This document shows, in pieces, positions 45,570 to 54,454 of a DNA stretch of 64,000 bases. The DNA comes from Sphingobium sp. JS3065 (GTDB lineage: Bacteria; Pseudomonadota; Alphaproteobacteria; Sphingomonadales; Sphingomonadaceae): the NCBI RefSeq assembly GCF_026427355.1, contig NZ_CP102664.1:2046001-2110000 (forward strand). The letters run 5' to 3'. A program made the translations under genes and the position numbers. Each line of letters opens with the position of its first letter. Position 1 is the first letter of the stretch. The notes beneath the pieces were generated by a model. The model made no database searches. It was given only the letters and a program-made list of their open reading frames with translations, and was not told where the DNA came from.

Positions 45570-45700
45570 CCTCCCTACGCGAAGCGTGGGGAGGGGGACC
45601 GCTCGCGTAGCGAGTGGTGGAGGGGAAATTTCGGAGCTCGTGCCCCTTCCCCTCCACCACGCTTCGCATGGTCCCCCTCGCCATCTACCGAAGGGGAGGA
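45570..45700. repeat. Inverted-repeat element (MITE/BIME-like), family C
   Basis: A 130-base element in the gap 45458-45721. Left arm GAGGGGGACCGCTCGCGTAG...GTGGTGGAGGGGA and right arm TCCCCTCCACCACGCTTCGC...GGTCCCCCTC are near-complementary over about 33 bases. No gene is seen in this gap. Confidence 0.75.
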
Positions 45701-45721
45701 ATAGGATAGCTCCGCTATCCC

Positions 45722-46726
45722 TCAAACCGTCAGCACGATCTTCCCGAAATGATCGCCCGCATCCATGCGCGCATGGGCCTTTGCGGCGTCCGCCAGCGGG
45801 AAACGGCTGTCTACCGCAGGCCGCAGCTTGCCCTGCTCGACAAAGGTCCACACCACCCGCATCAGTTCGTCCGCCACCAGGCTCTTGAACGCCACGGATC
45901 GGGGCCGCAGCGTCGATCCGGTCAGGGTCAGCCGCCTGCTCATGATCGTGGGAATGAAGACTTCCGCGTTCGCTCCGCCCATCACCGCGATGGAGACATG
46001 GCGGCCATCTTCCGCCAGGCACTGGATGTTGCGCGGAACATAATCGCCGCCGACCATGTCGAGCACCGCCTGCACCCCCTGCCCGCCGGTGATCCGCCTG
46101 ACCTCCTCGACATAGTCCTGCTTGCGGTAGTTGATCGCATGATCCGCGCCCCAGGCCTTGGCCTGCTCACACTTCTCGTCGCTGCCGCAGGTCACGATGA
46201 TGGCGATGTCGAACAGCTTGCAGAGCGAGATCGCCATGGTGCCGATGCCGCTGGTGCCGCCATGGACCAGCACCGTGTCGCCCTCCACCACATAGGCGCG
46301 CTCGAACAGGTTGCTCCACACGGTGAACAACGTTTCCGGCAGGGCCGCCGCCTCGACCAGATCATAATCGTCCGGCACGGGCAGGCACTGCCCAGCGGGC
46401 GCGACGGCATATTCGGCATAGCCGCCGCCCGCCACCAGGGCGCAGACCCGCTGCCCGACCAGCAACTCGGCGCTCCCGCCGGCGGCGACGATCACGCCCG
46501 AAACCTCCAGCCCCGGAATGTCCGAAGCCCCCGGCGGCGGCGGATATTTCCCCTGCCGCTGCATCACGTCGGGGCGATTGATCCCCGCGGCCGCCACCTT
46601 GATCAGCACCTCGTCGGGACCGGGCACAGGCACCGGCCGCCATTGGGGCGCCAGCGCCTCCGGACCGCCCGGCGTCCCTATGCCGATGGCCATCATTTCG
46701 CCAGGAATTGCCCTATCGCCCGCCAT
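45722..46726 (-). CDS. NAD(P)H-quinone oxidoreductase (PIG3/QOR family)
   Basis: Zinc-free medium-chain dehydrogenase/reductase, 334 residues. The catalytic domain starts with VLIKVAAAGINRPDVMQRQG and KYPPPPGASDIPGLEVSG; the NADPH motif is VHGGTSGIGTMAIS. No zinc-binding Cys cluster is present, as expected for quinone reductases. GGGGCGG precedes the ATG. It diverges from the DUF1192 gene. Confidence 0.9.
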   Translation of the reverse strand: MAGDRAIPGEMMAIGIGTPGGPEALAPQWRPVPVPGPDEVLIKVAAAGINRPDVMQRQGKYPPPPGASDIPGLEVSGVIVAAGGSAELLVGQRVCALVAGGGYAEYAVAPAGQCLPVPDDYDLVEAAALPETLFTVWSNLFERAYVVEGDTVLVHGGTSGIGTMAISLCKLFDIAIIVTCGSDEKCEQAKAWGADHAINYRKQDYVEEVRRITGGQGVQAVLDMVGGDYVPRNIQCLAEDGRHVSIAVMGGANAEVFIPTIMSRRLTLTGSTLRPRSVAFKSLVADELMRVVWTFVEQGKLRPAVDSRFPLADAAKAHARMDAGDHFGKIVLTV

Positions 46727-46821
46727 GTCCGCCCCGCCAGAGAATGTTCACCGCACCAATATCGACGGGCGGAATGAAGGCCTTATTGACAGACTGGTCA
46801 TCAGGGTCAACATTGCACGTC

Positions 46822-47019
46822 ATGGACATGGATGACGATCTGCCCAGAAAGGCCGATGATCCGCTGAGCCTGCTGCTCCGACAGGATCTGGCGCCGCTTT
46901 CCGTGGCCGATCTCAATGCGCGCATCACCGCGCTGGAGGGCGAAATCGCCCGCACCCGATCGAAGATTGAAAGCGCCTTTAACCATAAGGCAAGCGCCGA
47001 GGCGTTATTCAAGCGATGA
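46822..47019 (+). CDS. DUF1192 family small protein
   Basis: 65 residues: DDDLPRKADDPLSLLLRQDL followed by ADLNARITALEGEIARTRSK and HKASAEALFKR, the DUF1192 pattern, predicted to be a short coiled coil. ATGs at 46822 and 46828 are alternatives. Family is typical of alphaproteobacteria; function unknown. Confidence 0.85.
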   Translation: MDMDDDLPRKADDPLSLLLRQDLAPLSVADLNARITALEGEIARTRSKIESAFNHKASAEALFKR

Positions 47020-47176
47020 ACCCGCGCCCTTCCCCCCGCGACTCCCAGAAGAGTCTCACCGGGCATGGGCAGTCTGGCAATTCCGGCGGTCGAGATGCCC
47101 ATCTTGATCCGGCGTCGAGCAATGCCGACATATGGTTCAAGTACAACCCCTCCTTGGGGTCAGGAGTATAAAAGAC

Positions 47177-49498
47177 ATGCCATCTTTCGCACCCGCCCTT
47201 GAAACCACCCTGCACAATGCGCTGACCCACGCATCGGAGCGTCGCCACGAATATGCGACGCTGGAACATCTGCTGCTCGCGCTGATCGACGACGAACATG
47301 CGTCGAAGGTGATGCAGGCCTGCGGCGTGGAGCTTGGCGAACTGTCCGACGCGGTAACGCAATATCTGGACGCCGAACTCGACAGCCTGAAGGTGGAAGG
47401 GTCCAGCGACCCCTCTCCCACCAGCGGCTTCCAGCGCGTGGTCCAGCGGGCCATATTGCACGTCCAATCCTCCGGAAAAGATGAAGTGACAGGCGCCAAC
47501 GTCCTCGTCGCCCTCTTTTCCGAGCGGGAGAGTTATGCCGTCTATTTCCTCCAGCAGCAGGATATGAGCCGCCTGGACGCCGTCAGCTATATCAGCCACG
47601 GCGTCGGCAAGGGCACGGCCACCCCTGAGCAGCAGCGCGAGACGAAGGGCGCCGCCGAAGAGGAAAAGAAGGCGCAGGACAGCAAGGGCAAAAAGGACAG
47701 TGCCTTGGAGCAGTTCACCGTCAACCTCAACGAGAAGGCGGCGCGGGGCAAGGTTGACCCGCTGATCGGCCGCGCTTCCGAAGTCGACCGGACCATCCAG
47801 ATCCTGTGCCGCCGGTCGAAGAACAACCCGCTCTATGTGGGCGATCCTGGCGTGGGCAAGACCGCCATTGCAGAAGGCCTGGCGCGCAAGATCGTCGAGG
47901 GCGAGGTTCCCGATGTCCTCAAGGAAGCGGTGATCTACTCGCTCGACATGGGCGCGCTGCTGGCGGGCACCCGCTATCGCGGCGATTTCGAGGAACGTCT
48001 GAAAGCCGTCGTCACCGAGTTGGAGAAGATGCCGCACGCGGTCCTCTTCATCGATGAGATCCACACCGTCATCGGCGCTGGCGCGACCAGCGGCGGCGCG
48101 ATGGATGCGTCCAACCTGCTGAAGCCCGCCCTGTCGGGCGGCACGATCCGCTGCATCGGCTCCACCACCTACAAGGAATTCCGCAACCATTTCGAAAAGG
48201 ACCGCGCCCTGCTGCGCCGGTTCCAGAAGATCGACGTCAACGAACCCACCGTCGAGGACACGATCAAGATTCTCGCCGGTCTGCGCAGCGCTTTCGAGGA
48301 GCATCACAACGTCAAATATACCCCCGACGCTATCAAGGCGGCGGTGGAGCTTTCGGCGCGCTACATCAACGACCGCAAGCTGCCGGACAAGGCGATCGAC
48401 GTGATCGATGAGGTCGGCGCGATGCAGATGCTGGTGGTGCCGTCGAAGCGCAAGAAGACGATCACCCCCAGGGAGATCGAGCAGGTCATCGCCACCATGG
48501 CCCGCATCCCTCCCAAGACCGTGTCCGCGGACGACAAGTCGGTGCTGGGTTCGCTCGACACGGACCTCAAGCGCGTCGTCTTCGGTCAGGATCGGGCAAT
48601 CGAGGTTCTGTCCTCCGCGATCAAGCTGTCGCGGGCGGGCCTGCGCGATCCCGACAAGCCGATCGGCAACTATCTCTTCTCCGGCCCCACCGGCGTCGGC
48701 AAGACGGAGGTTGCGCGCCAGCTCGCCACGCTGCTCGGCATCCCACTCCAGCGTTTCGACATGTCGGAATATATGGAACGCCACTCGGTCAGCCGCCTGA
48801 TCGGCGCCCCTCCGGGCTATGTCGGCTATGACCAGGGCGGCCTGCTGACCGATGCGGTCGACCAGAATCCGCACAGCGTCCTGCTGCTGGACGAGATCGA
48901 AAAGGCCCATCCCGACCTGTTCAACATCCTGTTGCAGGTCATGGACAATGGCCGCCTGACCGATCACCACGGCAAGACGGTGGATTTCCGCAACACCATC
49001 CTCATCATGACCACCAATGCCGGTGCGTCGGACATGGCGAAGGAAAGCATCGGCTTTGGCGAACTGACCCGTGAGGATGCGCAGGAAGACGCGGTGAAGA
49101 AACTCTTCACGCCGGAATTCCGCAACCGCCTCGACGCCATCGTTCCGTTCAGCTATCTGCCGCCGGAAATCGTGGCGCGGGTCATCGACAAGTTCGTGCT
49201 CCAGCTCGAACTGCAACTGGCCGACCGCGACGTCCACATCACGCTGGATGACGATGCCAAGGCATGGCTGACCAAGAAGGGCTATGACAAGCTCTACGGC
49301 GCCCGCCCGATGGGCCGCCTGATGCAGGAGAAGATCAAGCAACCGCTGGCCGAGGAGCTGCTGTTCGGCAAGCTGGTCCACGGCGGAGAGGTCCATGTCC
49401 GGCTGAAGGATGAGGCTCTCGCCTTCGAAATCACCCCCGCCGCCCCCAAGAAGGGCAAGAAGGGTGGCAAGGCGAAACCCGCCGAATCCGCGAAATAA
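47177..49498 (+). CDS. clpA: ATP-dependent Clp protease ATP-binding subunit ClpA
   Basis: AAA+ unfoldase of 773 residues that feeds substrates to ClpP. An N-domain (about 1-145) is followed by a charged linker (KGAAEEEKKAQDSKGKKD) and two AAA modules with Walker A GDPGVGKT and GPTGVGKT and Walker B VLFIDEIH and LLLDEIEKAH. The ClpP-binding IGF-like loop may be within SIGFGELTRE. Start 47177 has AGGAG upstream; a longer frame starts at 47132. The clpS adaptor gene, often adjacent, is not present. A Lys-rich tail ends the protein. Confidence 0.96.
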   Translation: MPSFAPALETTLHNALTHASERRHEYATLEHLLLALIDDEHASKVMQACGVELGELSDAVTQYLDAELDSLKVEGSSDPSPTSGFQRVVQRAILHVQSSGKDEVTGANVLVALFSERESYAVYFLQQQDMSRLDAVSYISHGVGKGTATPEQQRETKGAAEEEKKAQDSKGKKDSALEQFTVNLNEKAARGKVDPLIGRASEVDRTIQILCRRSKNNPLYVGDPGVGKTAIAEGLARKIVEGEVPDVLKEAVIYSLDMGALLAGTRYRGDFEERLKAVVTELEKMPHAVLFIDEIHTVIGAGATSGGAMDASNLLKPALSGGTIRCIGSTTYKEFRNHFEKDRALLRRFQKIDVNEPTVEDTIKILAGLRSAFEEHHNVKYTPDAIKAAVELSARYINDRKLPDKAIDVIDEVGAMQMLVVPSKRKKTITPREIEQVIATMARIPPKTVSADDKSVLGSLDTDLKRVVFGQDRAIEVLSSAIKLSRAGLRDPDKPIGNYLFSGPTGVGKTEVARQLATLLGIPLQRFDMSEYMERHSVSRLIGAPPGYVGYDQGGLLTDAVDQNPHSVLLLDEIEKAHPDLFNILLQVMDNGRLTDHHGKTVDFRNTILIMTTNAGASDMAKESIGFGELTREDAQEDAVKKLFTPEFRNRLDAIVPFSYLPPEIVARVIDKFVLQLELQLADRDVHITLDDDAKAWLTKKGYDKLYGARPMGRLMQEKIKQPLAEELLFGKLVHGGEVHVRLKDEALAFEITPAAPKKGKKGGKAKPAESAK

Positions 49499-49520
49499 TT
49501 TCGCCCGATCCGGTGAAAGA

Positions 49521-49552
49521 AAAAAAGGGCGGCCCATTTGGCCGCCCTTTTT
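49521..49552. terminator. Intrinsic terminator after clpA
   Basis: GGGCGGCC and GGCCGCCC with a five-base loop, flanked by A6 and T5 tracts, beginning 23 bases after the clpA stop. Confidence 0.9.
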
Positions 49553-49654
49553 CAATGCTGGACGCGCACCCATCCTCCCGCAACAACAGCGCCCCCGTCA
49601 CAAGACGCTCTCACACTGCTACACTCCTGCGCGAGTCAGGACGGGAGAGTTACC

Positions 49655-50287
49655 ATGCCCAACGCCATCACCCTCTACACCAACCCCATGTCGCGCGGAC
49701 AGATCGCCCGCTGGATGCTGGAGGAAGTCGGCCAACCTTATGAGACGATCGTGCTGGACTATGGCGAAGGCGGCATGAAGTCCGCCGATTATCTGGCGAT
49801 CAACCCCATGGGCAAGGTCCCCACCATCGTCCATGCCGGCAAGACGGTGACGGAATGCGCGGCGATCTGCGCTTATCTGGCGGATGCTTTCCCCGCCGCG
49901 AACCTCGCGCCGCCTACGGACGCTCGCGCCGATTATTATCGCTGGCTCTTCTTCGCCGCCGGTCCAGTCGAAGCCGCCGTCACCAACAAGGCGCTCGGCT
50001 TCGTCGTTCCCGCCAATCGCGAGCAATCGGCGGGCTATGGCACATTCGACCATATGGTCGATGCACTGGAACATGCCGTCTCCGGCCCCGCCTGGATTTG
50101 CGGCGAGCAGTTCACCGCCGCGGACGTCTATGTCGGCGCGCAGATCGACTGGGGCCTCAGCTTCGGCACCATCCCCAGCCGCCCCACTTTCGAAAGCTAT
50201 GCCGCCCGCCTGCGCGAACGCCCGGCCTATCGGCGCCAGAAGGAACAGGACAACGCCCTGATCGCCCGGATGCAGAAGCCGTCATAA
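49655..50287 (+). CDS. Glutathione S-transferase family protein
   Basis: 210-residue cytosolic GST. The thioredoxin-like N-terminal domain shows TLYTNPMSRGQIARWMLEEV and INPMGKVPTIVHAGKTVTEC, with the cis-Pro and glutathione-binding Glu-Cys position. The helical C-terminal domain starts near residue 90. Ser in NPMSRGQ is the likely catalytic position. GGGAGA precedes the ATG. Substrate unknown. Confidence 0.92.
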   Translation: MPNAITLYTNPMSRGQIARWMLEEVGQPYETIVLDYGEGGMKSADYLAINPMGKVPTIVHAGKTVTECAAICAYLADAFPAANLAPPTDARADYYRWLFFAAGPVEAAVTNKALGFVVPANREQSAGYGTFDHMVDALEHAVSGPAWICGEQFTAADVYVGAQIDWGLSFGTIPSRPTFESYAARLRERPAYRRQKEQDNALIARMQKPS

Positions 50288-50291
50288 AATA

Positions 50292-50323
50292 AAAGGCCCA
50301 GCGAATTTCTCCGCCGGGCCTTT
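50292..50323. terminator. Bidirectional terminator between gst and Bax-inhibitor gene
   Basis: AAAGGCCC and GGGCCTTT flank a 16-base interior in the 56-base gap between convergent genes. Confidence 0.8.
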
Positions 50324-50343
50324 CCCTATCTTGAACAGCGTCC

Positions 50344-51081
50344 TCAGTTCCGCTGGCTGCCCATGAAGCGCAGCAGGAACAGGAACATGTTGATAAAGTC
50401 GAGATAGAGGTTCAGCGCCCCCATCACCACCGACTTGCCCATCATGTCCGTACCCGCGACATGGGCGTAGATGCTCTTGATCTTCTGCGTGTCATAGGCG
50501 GTCAGACCCGCGAACAGCAGCACGCCGATGAAGCTGATCACCATGCTCATCGCGCTCGACCGGAAGAAGAGGTTGATGAGGCTGGCCACCAGCAACCCGA
50601 CCACGCCCATGATCAGGAAAGTGCCGAAAGCCGACAGGTCGCGCTTCGTCGTGTAGCCCCACAGGCTCAGCCCCACGAAAGCCGCCGCCGTCGCGAAAAA
50701 TGTCTGCGCGACCGACGTCCCCGTATAGACGAGCAATATGGACGACAATGACAGGCCCATCACCGCGGCATAGGCCCAGAACATCGCCTGCATCGCAAAG
50801 GTCGACAGCCGATTGACGCCAAAGCTCATGACCATCACGAACAGCAAAGGCGCGAACATGATGACATATTTCAATATGCCCGGCCCAGCCAGTATCTGAT
50901 AGGCAAGGCCGCTCGACGCGAACAGCATGGCGACCAAACCAGTCAGCAACACGCCGCTCGCCATATAATTATAGACCGACAACATATAGCTGCGCAGGCC
51001 AGCGTCGAACGCCTCCCCGCGCGCGGCGGTCGTGCCGCCAAAACCCGCAATGTCGGAACGCGGATCGGACCAATTGGCCAT
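50344..51081 (-). CDS. Bax inhibitor-1/YccA family membrane protein
   Basis: 245 residues with seven hydrophobic segments from about residue 35 onward. The family pattern of a soluble N-terminus, then VYNYMASGVLLTGLVAML, and a C-terminal LNLYLDFINMFLFLLRF is clear. Bacterial members are calcium-leak channels or modulators of membrane proteases. AAGGAG is present before the ATG. The gene is monocistronic. Confidence 0.92.
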   Translation of the reverse strand: MANWSDPRSDIAGFGGTTAARGEAFDAGLRSYMLSVYNYMASGVLLTGLVAMLFASSGLAYQILAGPGILKYVIMFAPLLFVMVMSFGVNRLSTFAMQAMFWAYAAVMGLSLSSILLVYTGTSVAQTFFATAAAFVGLSLWGYTTKRDLSAFGTFLIMGVVGLLVASLINLFFRSSAMSMVISFIGVLLFAGLTAYDTQKIKSIYAHVAGTDMMGKSVVMGALNLYLDFINMFLFLLRFMGSQRN

Positions 51082-51201
51082 GAGATAATCTCCTTCACCG
51101 GCATGATAGCAGCCGGTTTTCCTATTATCGGCTTATCGCGCCACATATTCAAGCGCAGAGCGCAACCTGACTTGTCGCGGCGGAACCGCTATAGCAGGAT
51201 C

Positions 51202-51777
51202 ATGCATCGGCTTTTCGTCGCCATCCGTCCCCCCGCCAATATCCGCGCGGAACTGCTCAACCTGATGCACGGCATCATGGGCGCGCGCTGGCAGGACGAT
51301 GAGCAACTGCATCTCACCTTGCGCTTCGTGGGTGAAATCGACCGCCCCCAGGCCAACGACCTGGCCGACGCGCTAGGCAATATCCGCTTTTCACCGTTTC
51401 AGCTCGCCCTTTCCGGCGTCGGCTGTTTCGACCGCAAGGGCCAGGTCCATACACTCTGGGCGGGCGTACAGCCACGCGATCCTCTCGCCCAGCTCCATCG
51501 AAAGGTCGACCGCGCCTGCATCCGAACCGGCCTCTCGCCGGACAATCGAAGCTATTTCCCCCATGTCACCCTGGCCCGCTTCAGCCGCACAGCCGGTCCG
51601 ATGGAGCCGTTCATGAACCTCCACGCCGCCTTGGCGAGCGCGCCCTTCACAGTCGACGAGTTCGCCCTTTATGAAAGCCACCTCGGCCAGACGGGATCGG
51701 CCTATCACAGGATCGAACGCTATCGGGCCGATCTGCCAGCACCCAGGTCCAAAACGACCTTCACCCCGCCATTTTGA
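51202..51777 (+). CDS. thpR: RNA 2',3'-cyclic phosphodiesterase ThpR
   Basis: 191-residue 2H phosphoesterase of the ThpR/LigT type. The two signature motifs are LHLTLRFVGEI and PHVTLARFSR, each H-x-T. FVAIRPPANIRAELL begins the family fold. ThpR opens 2',3'-cyclic phosphates and can join tRNA halves with 2'-5' bonds in vitro; its cellular role is unclear. CAGGA precedes the ATG at 51202. Confidence 0.93.
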   Translation: MHRLFVAIRPPANIRAELLNLMHGIMGARWQDDEQLHLTLRFVGEIDRPQANDLADALGNIRFSPFQLALSGVGCFDRKGQVHTLWAGVQPRDPLAQLHRKVDRACIRTGLSPDNRSYFPHVTLARFSRTAGPMEPFMNLHAALASAPFTVDEFALYESHLGQTGSAYHRIERYRADLPAPRSKTTFTPPF

Positions 51778-51783
51778 TCCTCT

Positions 51784-51809
51784 CCCGTTCGGGCTGAGCC
51801 CGTCGAAGC
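51784..51809. repeat. Palindromic repeat unit, family A
   Basis: CCGTTCGGGCTGAGCCCGTC with GAAGCC after it, matching the right arm of the element at 39760-39910 read on the other strand. Confidence 0.7.
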
Positions 51810-51875
51810 CCTTCCCTTCTTGAAGAGAAGAAACGCCCCCTTCCGACAGACCCAAGCCCATCGCCTCTCGAAACC

Positions 51876-52427
51876 CTATCCCGCCGACAAGACGCCACAG
51901 GCCACGCGCCCACCGGCATTGCCCGCCGGATCGGTCTTGTTGTCATCGGCCTGCGCATGAATGACGACCGCAGCGCCATCGCCGTCCAGCAGGGGCGTCG
52001 CGCCCGCGCTGACGGTTCCGCCCGCAATTACATATTCCATCTCGCCCGCACCATCGGCGCCAGCGATCATGTTGGGCATGTCGCCCATATGCTTGCCGTC
52101 CGGATTGTCCCTGCCATGCTTATGCCCGGTCGGATTCCAATGTCCGCCCGCGCTGGCGAAGTCGGGCGGCGTGCAGGTTCCGGCGGTATGGACATGCACG
52201 GCATGCATCCCCGGCGTCAGCCCCCGCGCGCGCACGACGACATGCAGGCCGTCTCCCGCCTGTGTCACCGTCGCCTCGCCCCGCGAAGAGCCATCCCCCG
52301 CCAACAGCTTGGCATGGGCCACCGGCGCCGGGGCGTCCGCAACAGGCGCGTCGGCGGACGAACCGGTCACACAGCCCGACGCCATGAAAGCCATGGGCAG
52401 CGCCATGATGATGGCGGCAATTTTCAT
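51876..52427 (-). CDS. sodC: Superoxide dismutase [Cu-Zn] lipoprotein
   Basis: Periplasmic copper-zinc superoxide dismutase, 183 residues. The leader ends in a lipobox (AFMASGC, Cys at residue 19), so it is likely a lipoprotein. Metal ligands are visible: HAVHVHTAGTC (copper), GGHWNPTGHKHG, and the C-terminal VIHAQADDNKTDPAGNAGGR, with an intramolecular disulfide Cys pair (TCTPPDF and ACGVL). Gln replaces the usual Asn in HAQADD. ATG 52427 follows GGGGAG. Confidence 0.94.
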   Translation of the reverse strand: MKIAAIIMALPMAFMASGCVTGSSADAPVADAPAPVAHAKLLAGDGSSRGEATVTQAGDGLHVVVRARGLTPGMHAVHVHTAGTCTPPDFASAGGHWNPTGHKHGRDNPDGKHMGDMPNMIAGADGAGEMEYVIAGGTVSAGATPLLDGDGAAVVIHAQADDNKTDPAGNAGGRVACGVLSAG

Positions 52428-52582
52428 GATGAACAAACTCCCCAGAAGGACGCTGCCTGGCGAACGCTCCATGGCGGCTTTTTGTTGCCTAGGCGATTTG
52501 AAATGTCATCCGATTTTCGCCGGTCGCGCCATGCAGCCACGGCCAGCCATCCGTCCGAACCATCGACCGCACCAACCATATG

Positions 52583-52612
52583 AAAAAAGGGGCCGGTCTT
52601 CCGACCAGCCCC
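52583..52612 (-). terminator. Intrinsic terminator after OmpA-family gene
   Basis: On the minus strand GGGGCTGGTC-GGAA-GACCGGCCCC followed by six T, 34 bases past the stop codon; one G-U pair in the stem. Confidence 0.9.
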
Positions 52613-52645
52613 TCGATCCTCTTCCATCCCAAGGGATGGAATATC

Positions 52646-53722
52646 TTACTGACCCGAACCCGGACCGTAGGTGATTTCCACGCGACGGTTCTGCAGTTCG
52701 CGGACGCCGTCGGCGGTTTCGACGCGGGGGTTCGATTCACCGAACGCCTGGGTCGTGATCACGCCGTCGGGGATGCCCTTCGAAGCGACATAGGCCTTGA
52801 CCGCGTCAGCACGACGCTGCGACAGACCGACGTTGTACGAGGCCGAACCCGAACGGTCCGCATAGCCCGCCAGCATGACCTGGGCGCTGCCGCAGTTGCT
52901 GTAGGCCGAAACCGCGTTGTCCAAAATGGTGGCGGCGTCAGGCGTGATGTCCGACTTGTCCCATTCGAAGAACACGATGTACGGCCCAGGGCTGCACTCG
53001 GCCACCGGCGGCGGAGGCGGCGGGGGCGGGGGCGGCGGGGGAGGCGGCGGGGGCGGAGGCGGCGGCGGAGCAGCCGGTTCGCCACCGAAGTTGTAGGTCA
53101 GACCCAGCAGCAGGCTGTGGGTGCGCAGCTTGGTTTCGACCGACGAACCGGCGGGGCCACCGATGGTGGTGTAGGCCGGGATCAGCTTGATATCGTCCTG
53201 ATTGAAGAAGCGATACTTCAGCGAGACGTCGACATGGTTGGTCAGCGGATAGCGAACGCCCGCGATCGCCTGCCAGGCGAAGCCGGTGTCCGAATCATTG
53301 ACCAGATCGTTGGCCAGCTTGCCGCGCGAAACGCCGACACCGCCGCCGACGAAGCCCTGCAGGCCGTCATCGGGACCGAAGTCCAGCAAACCGTTCAGCA
53401 TGAAGGACAGGGCCGAAGCCGCACCGCCGAAGAGGCTCTTGTCCAGGTCGACCTCGGCGCGCTTGTAGGCCGCCTCGGCTTCCAGGCGGAAACCGCCGAA
53501 ATCATAACCGATATTGGCGTCGCCATCGAAGCCCTTGTGGTAGTCCACATTGGAAATGGTGTTGCTGGCTGCACCGGCATTGCCGGGGGTGAAGGTGATG
53601 TCCTGATCTTCGACGAGAACAACGCCGGAGTCGATGCCGACATACCAGCTATTGTCACGCGCCAAGGCCGGAGTGGCCAGGGCGCTTGTGGCAAGCACGG
53701 CCGCGAGGGCAAGCTTCCGCAT
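52646..53722 (-). CDS. OmpA-family outer-membrane protein with poly-proline linker
   Basis: 358 residues. A signal peptide (cleaved near ALA-RDN) leads to an eight-strand-type barrel (about 25-220), then a linker of 21 consecutive Pro, then an OmpA C-terminal peptidoglycan-binding domain (FFEWDKSDITPDAATILDNA, then GYADRSGSASYNVGLSQRRA and NRRVEI). GGGGA lies six bases before the ATG at 53722; the frame extends further upstream without support. This is likely an abundant porin-like anchor between outer membrane and cell wall. Confidence 0.94.
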   Translation of the reverse strand: MRKLALAAVLATSALATPALARDNSWYVGIDSGVVLVEDQDITFTPGNAGAASNTISNVDYHKGFDGDANIGYDFGGFRLEAEAAYKRAEVDLDKSLFGGAASALSFMLNGLLDFGPDDGLQGFVGGGVGVSRGKLANDLVNDSDTGFAWQAIAGVRYPLTNHVDVSLKYRFFNQDDIKLIPAYTTIGGPAGSSVETKLRTHSLLLGLTYNFGGEPAAPPPPPPPPPPPPPPPPPPPPPVAECSPGPYIVFFEWDKSDITPDAATILDNAVSAYSNCGSAQVMLAGYADRSGSASYNVGLSQRRADAVKAYVASKGIPDGVITTQAFGESNPRVETADGVRELQNRRVEITYGPGSGQ

Positions 53723-53911
53723 CTGTATTCCCCTTTCAAAAGTGTCACGAAGGACTGCTGAAACCCTGTATCCGCTAGAAAGTTTCATGGCAAGTCCACA
53801 ATTGGCAAAACTGTTGCAAAAATAACGCAGTAGACCTGTCCACCCGCCCGCGAAGACTAATCAGCGGACGCCTTCTTGTAAAAAGCGGACATCCCCCAAG
53901 TCACGGCCCGG

Positions 53912-54415
53912 TCAGGCCGCAATCAAGCCATGCGCCCGCAACGCGCCCAATATGGCCACCAGTGCGGAACGGGCCTCCGCGTCCACGGTCGCGCCGCCCG
54001 ACGGATCGGCGATGGCGGCCGCCCGCGCTCCGACGACACGCGCGCCGCCGACATGGAATCCGTCGCTCCCCGCGCCGCAATCCCGCCAGCCCGTCCCGTC
54101 ATGCAACATGGCATGCCCCCTGTCCGCGACCCATAGCGAAAGCCCCGCGCGCGGAGCGGCAAAGCGCCATCCCCCCTCGGTCCAGCAGGCCAGGGCATCC
54201 TCCTGCCCCTCCCACGCGCCCGATGCGCCCGCCGCCACGATCCAGCAGGCGCCGACCGGGGGCGAAGGCGGCGGCGCATGCTCATCGGCGCTTTCCACCG
54301 CGCCATGCAGCAGCATGTCGATCCGGGCCAGCGCCTCATTGTGGAAAATTTCCTTCTGCGCCTGCCCCGCGAAAAGCTGCGGCAAGGCCCAACGGAAAGT
54401 CGAGTCCATCGTCAT
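53912..54415 (-). CDS. DUF2793 protein at end of GTA cluster
   Basis: 167 residues of the DUF2793 family. The conserved beginning DSTFRWALPQLFAGQAQKEI and HNEALARIDMLLHGAV leads to WIVAAGASGAWEGQEDALAC, then GGWRFAAPRAGLSLWVADRG, a domain found in phage tail and GTA-related loci. It is the last gene of the cluster, 39 bases after the hub gene, so a tail-tip or receptor-binding role is plausible. ATG 54415 is used. Confidence 0.88.
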   Translation of the reverse strand: MTMDSTFRWALPQLFAGQAQKEIFHNEALARIDMLLHGAVESADEHAPPPSPPVGACWIVAAGASGAWEGQEDALACWTEGGWRFAAPRAGLSLWVADRGHAMLHDGTGWRDCGAGSDGFHVGGARVVGARAAAIADPSGGATVDAEARSALVAILGALRAHGLIAA

Positions 54416-54454
54416 GATGCGATTATCCTTTTTCGTTACTGGAGAAATTCCCGA

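Noticed and set aside
47009..49573. Open frame of 854 codons antisense to clpA
   Set aside because: Mirror of a high-GC gene in the complementary frame; composition is His/Arg/Asp-rich with no domain, while clpA is certain.
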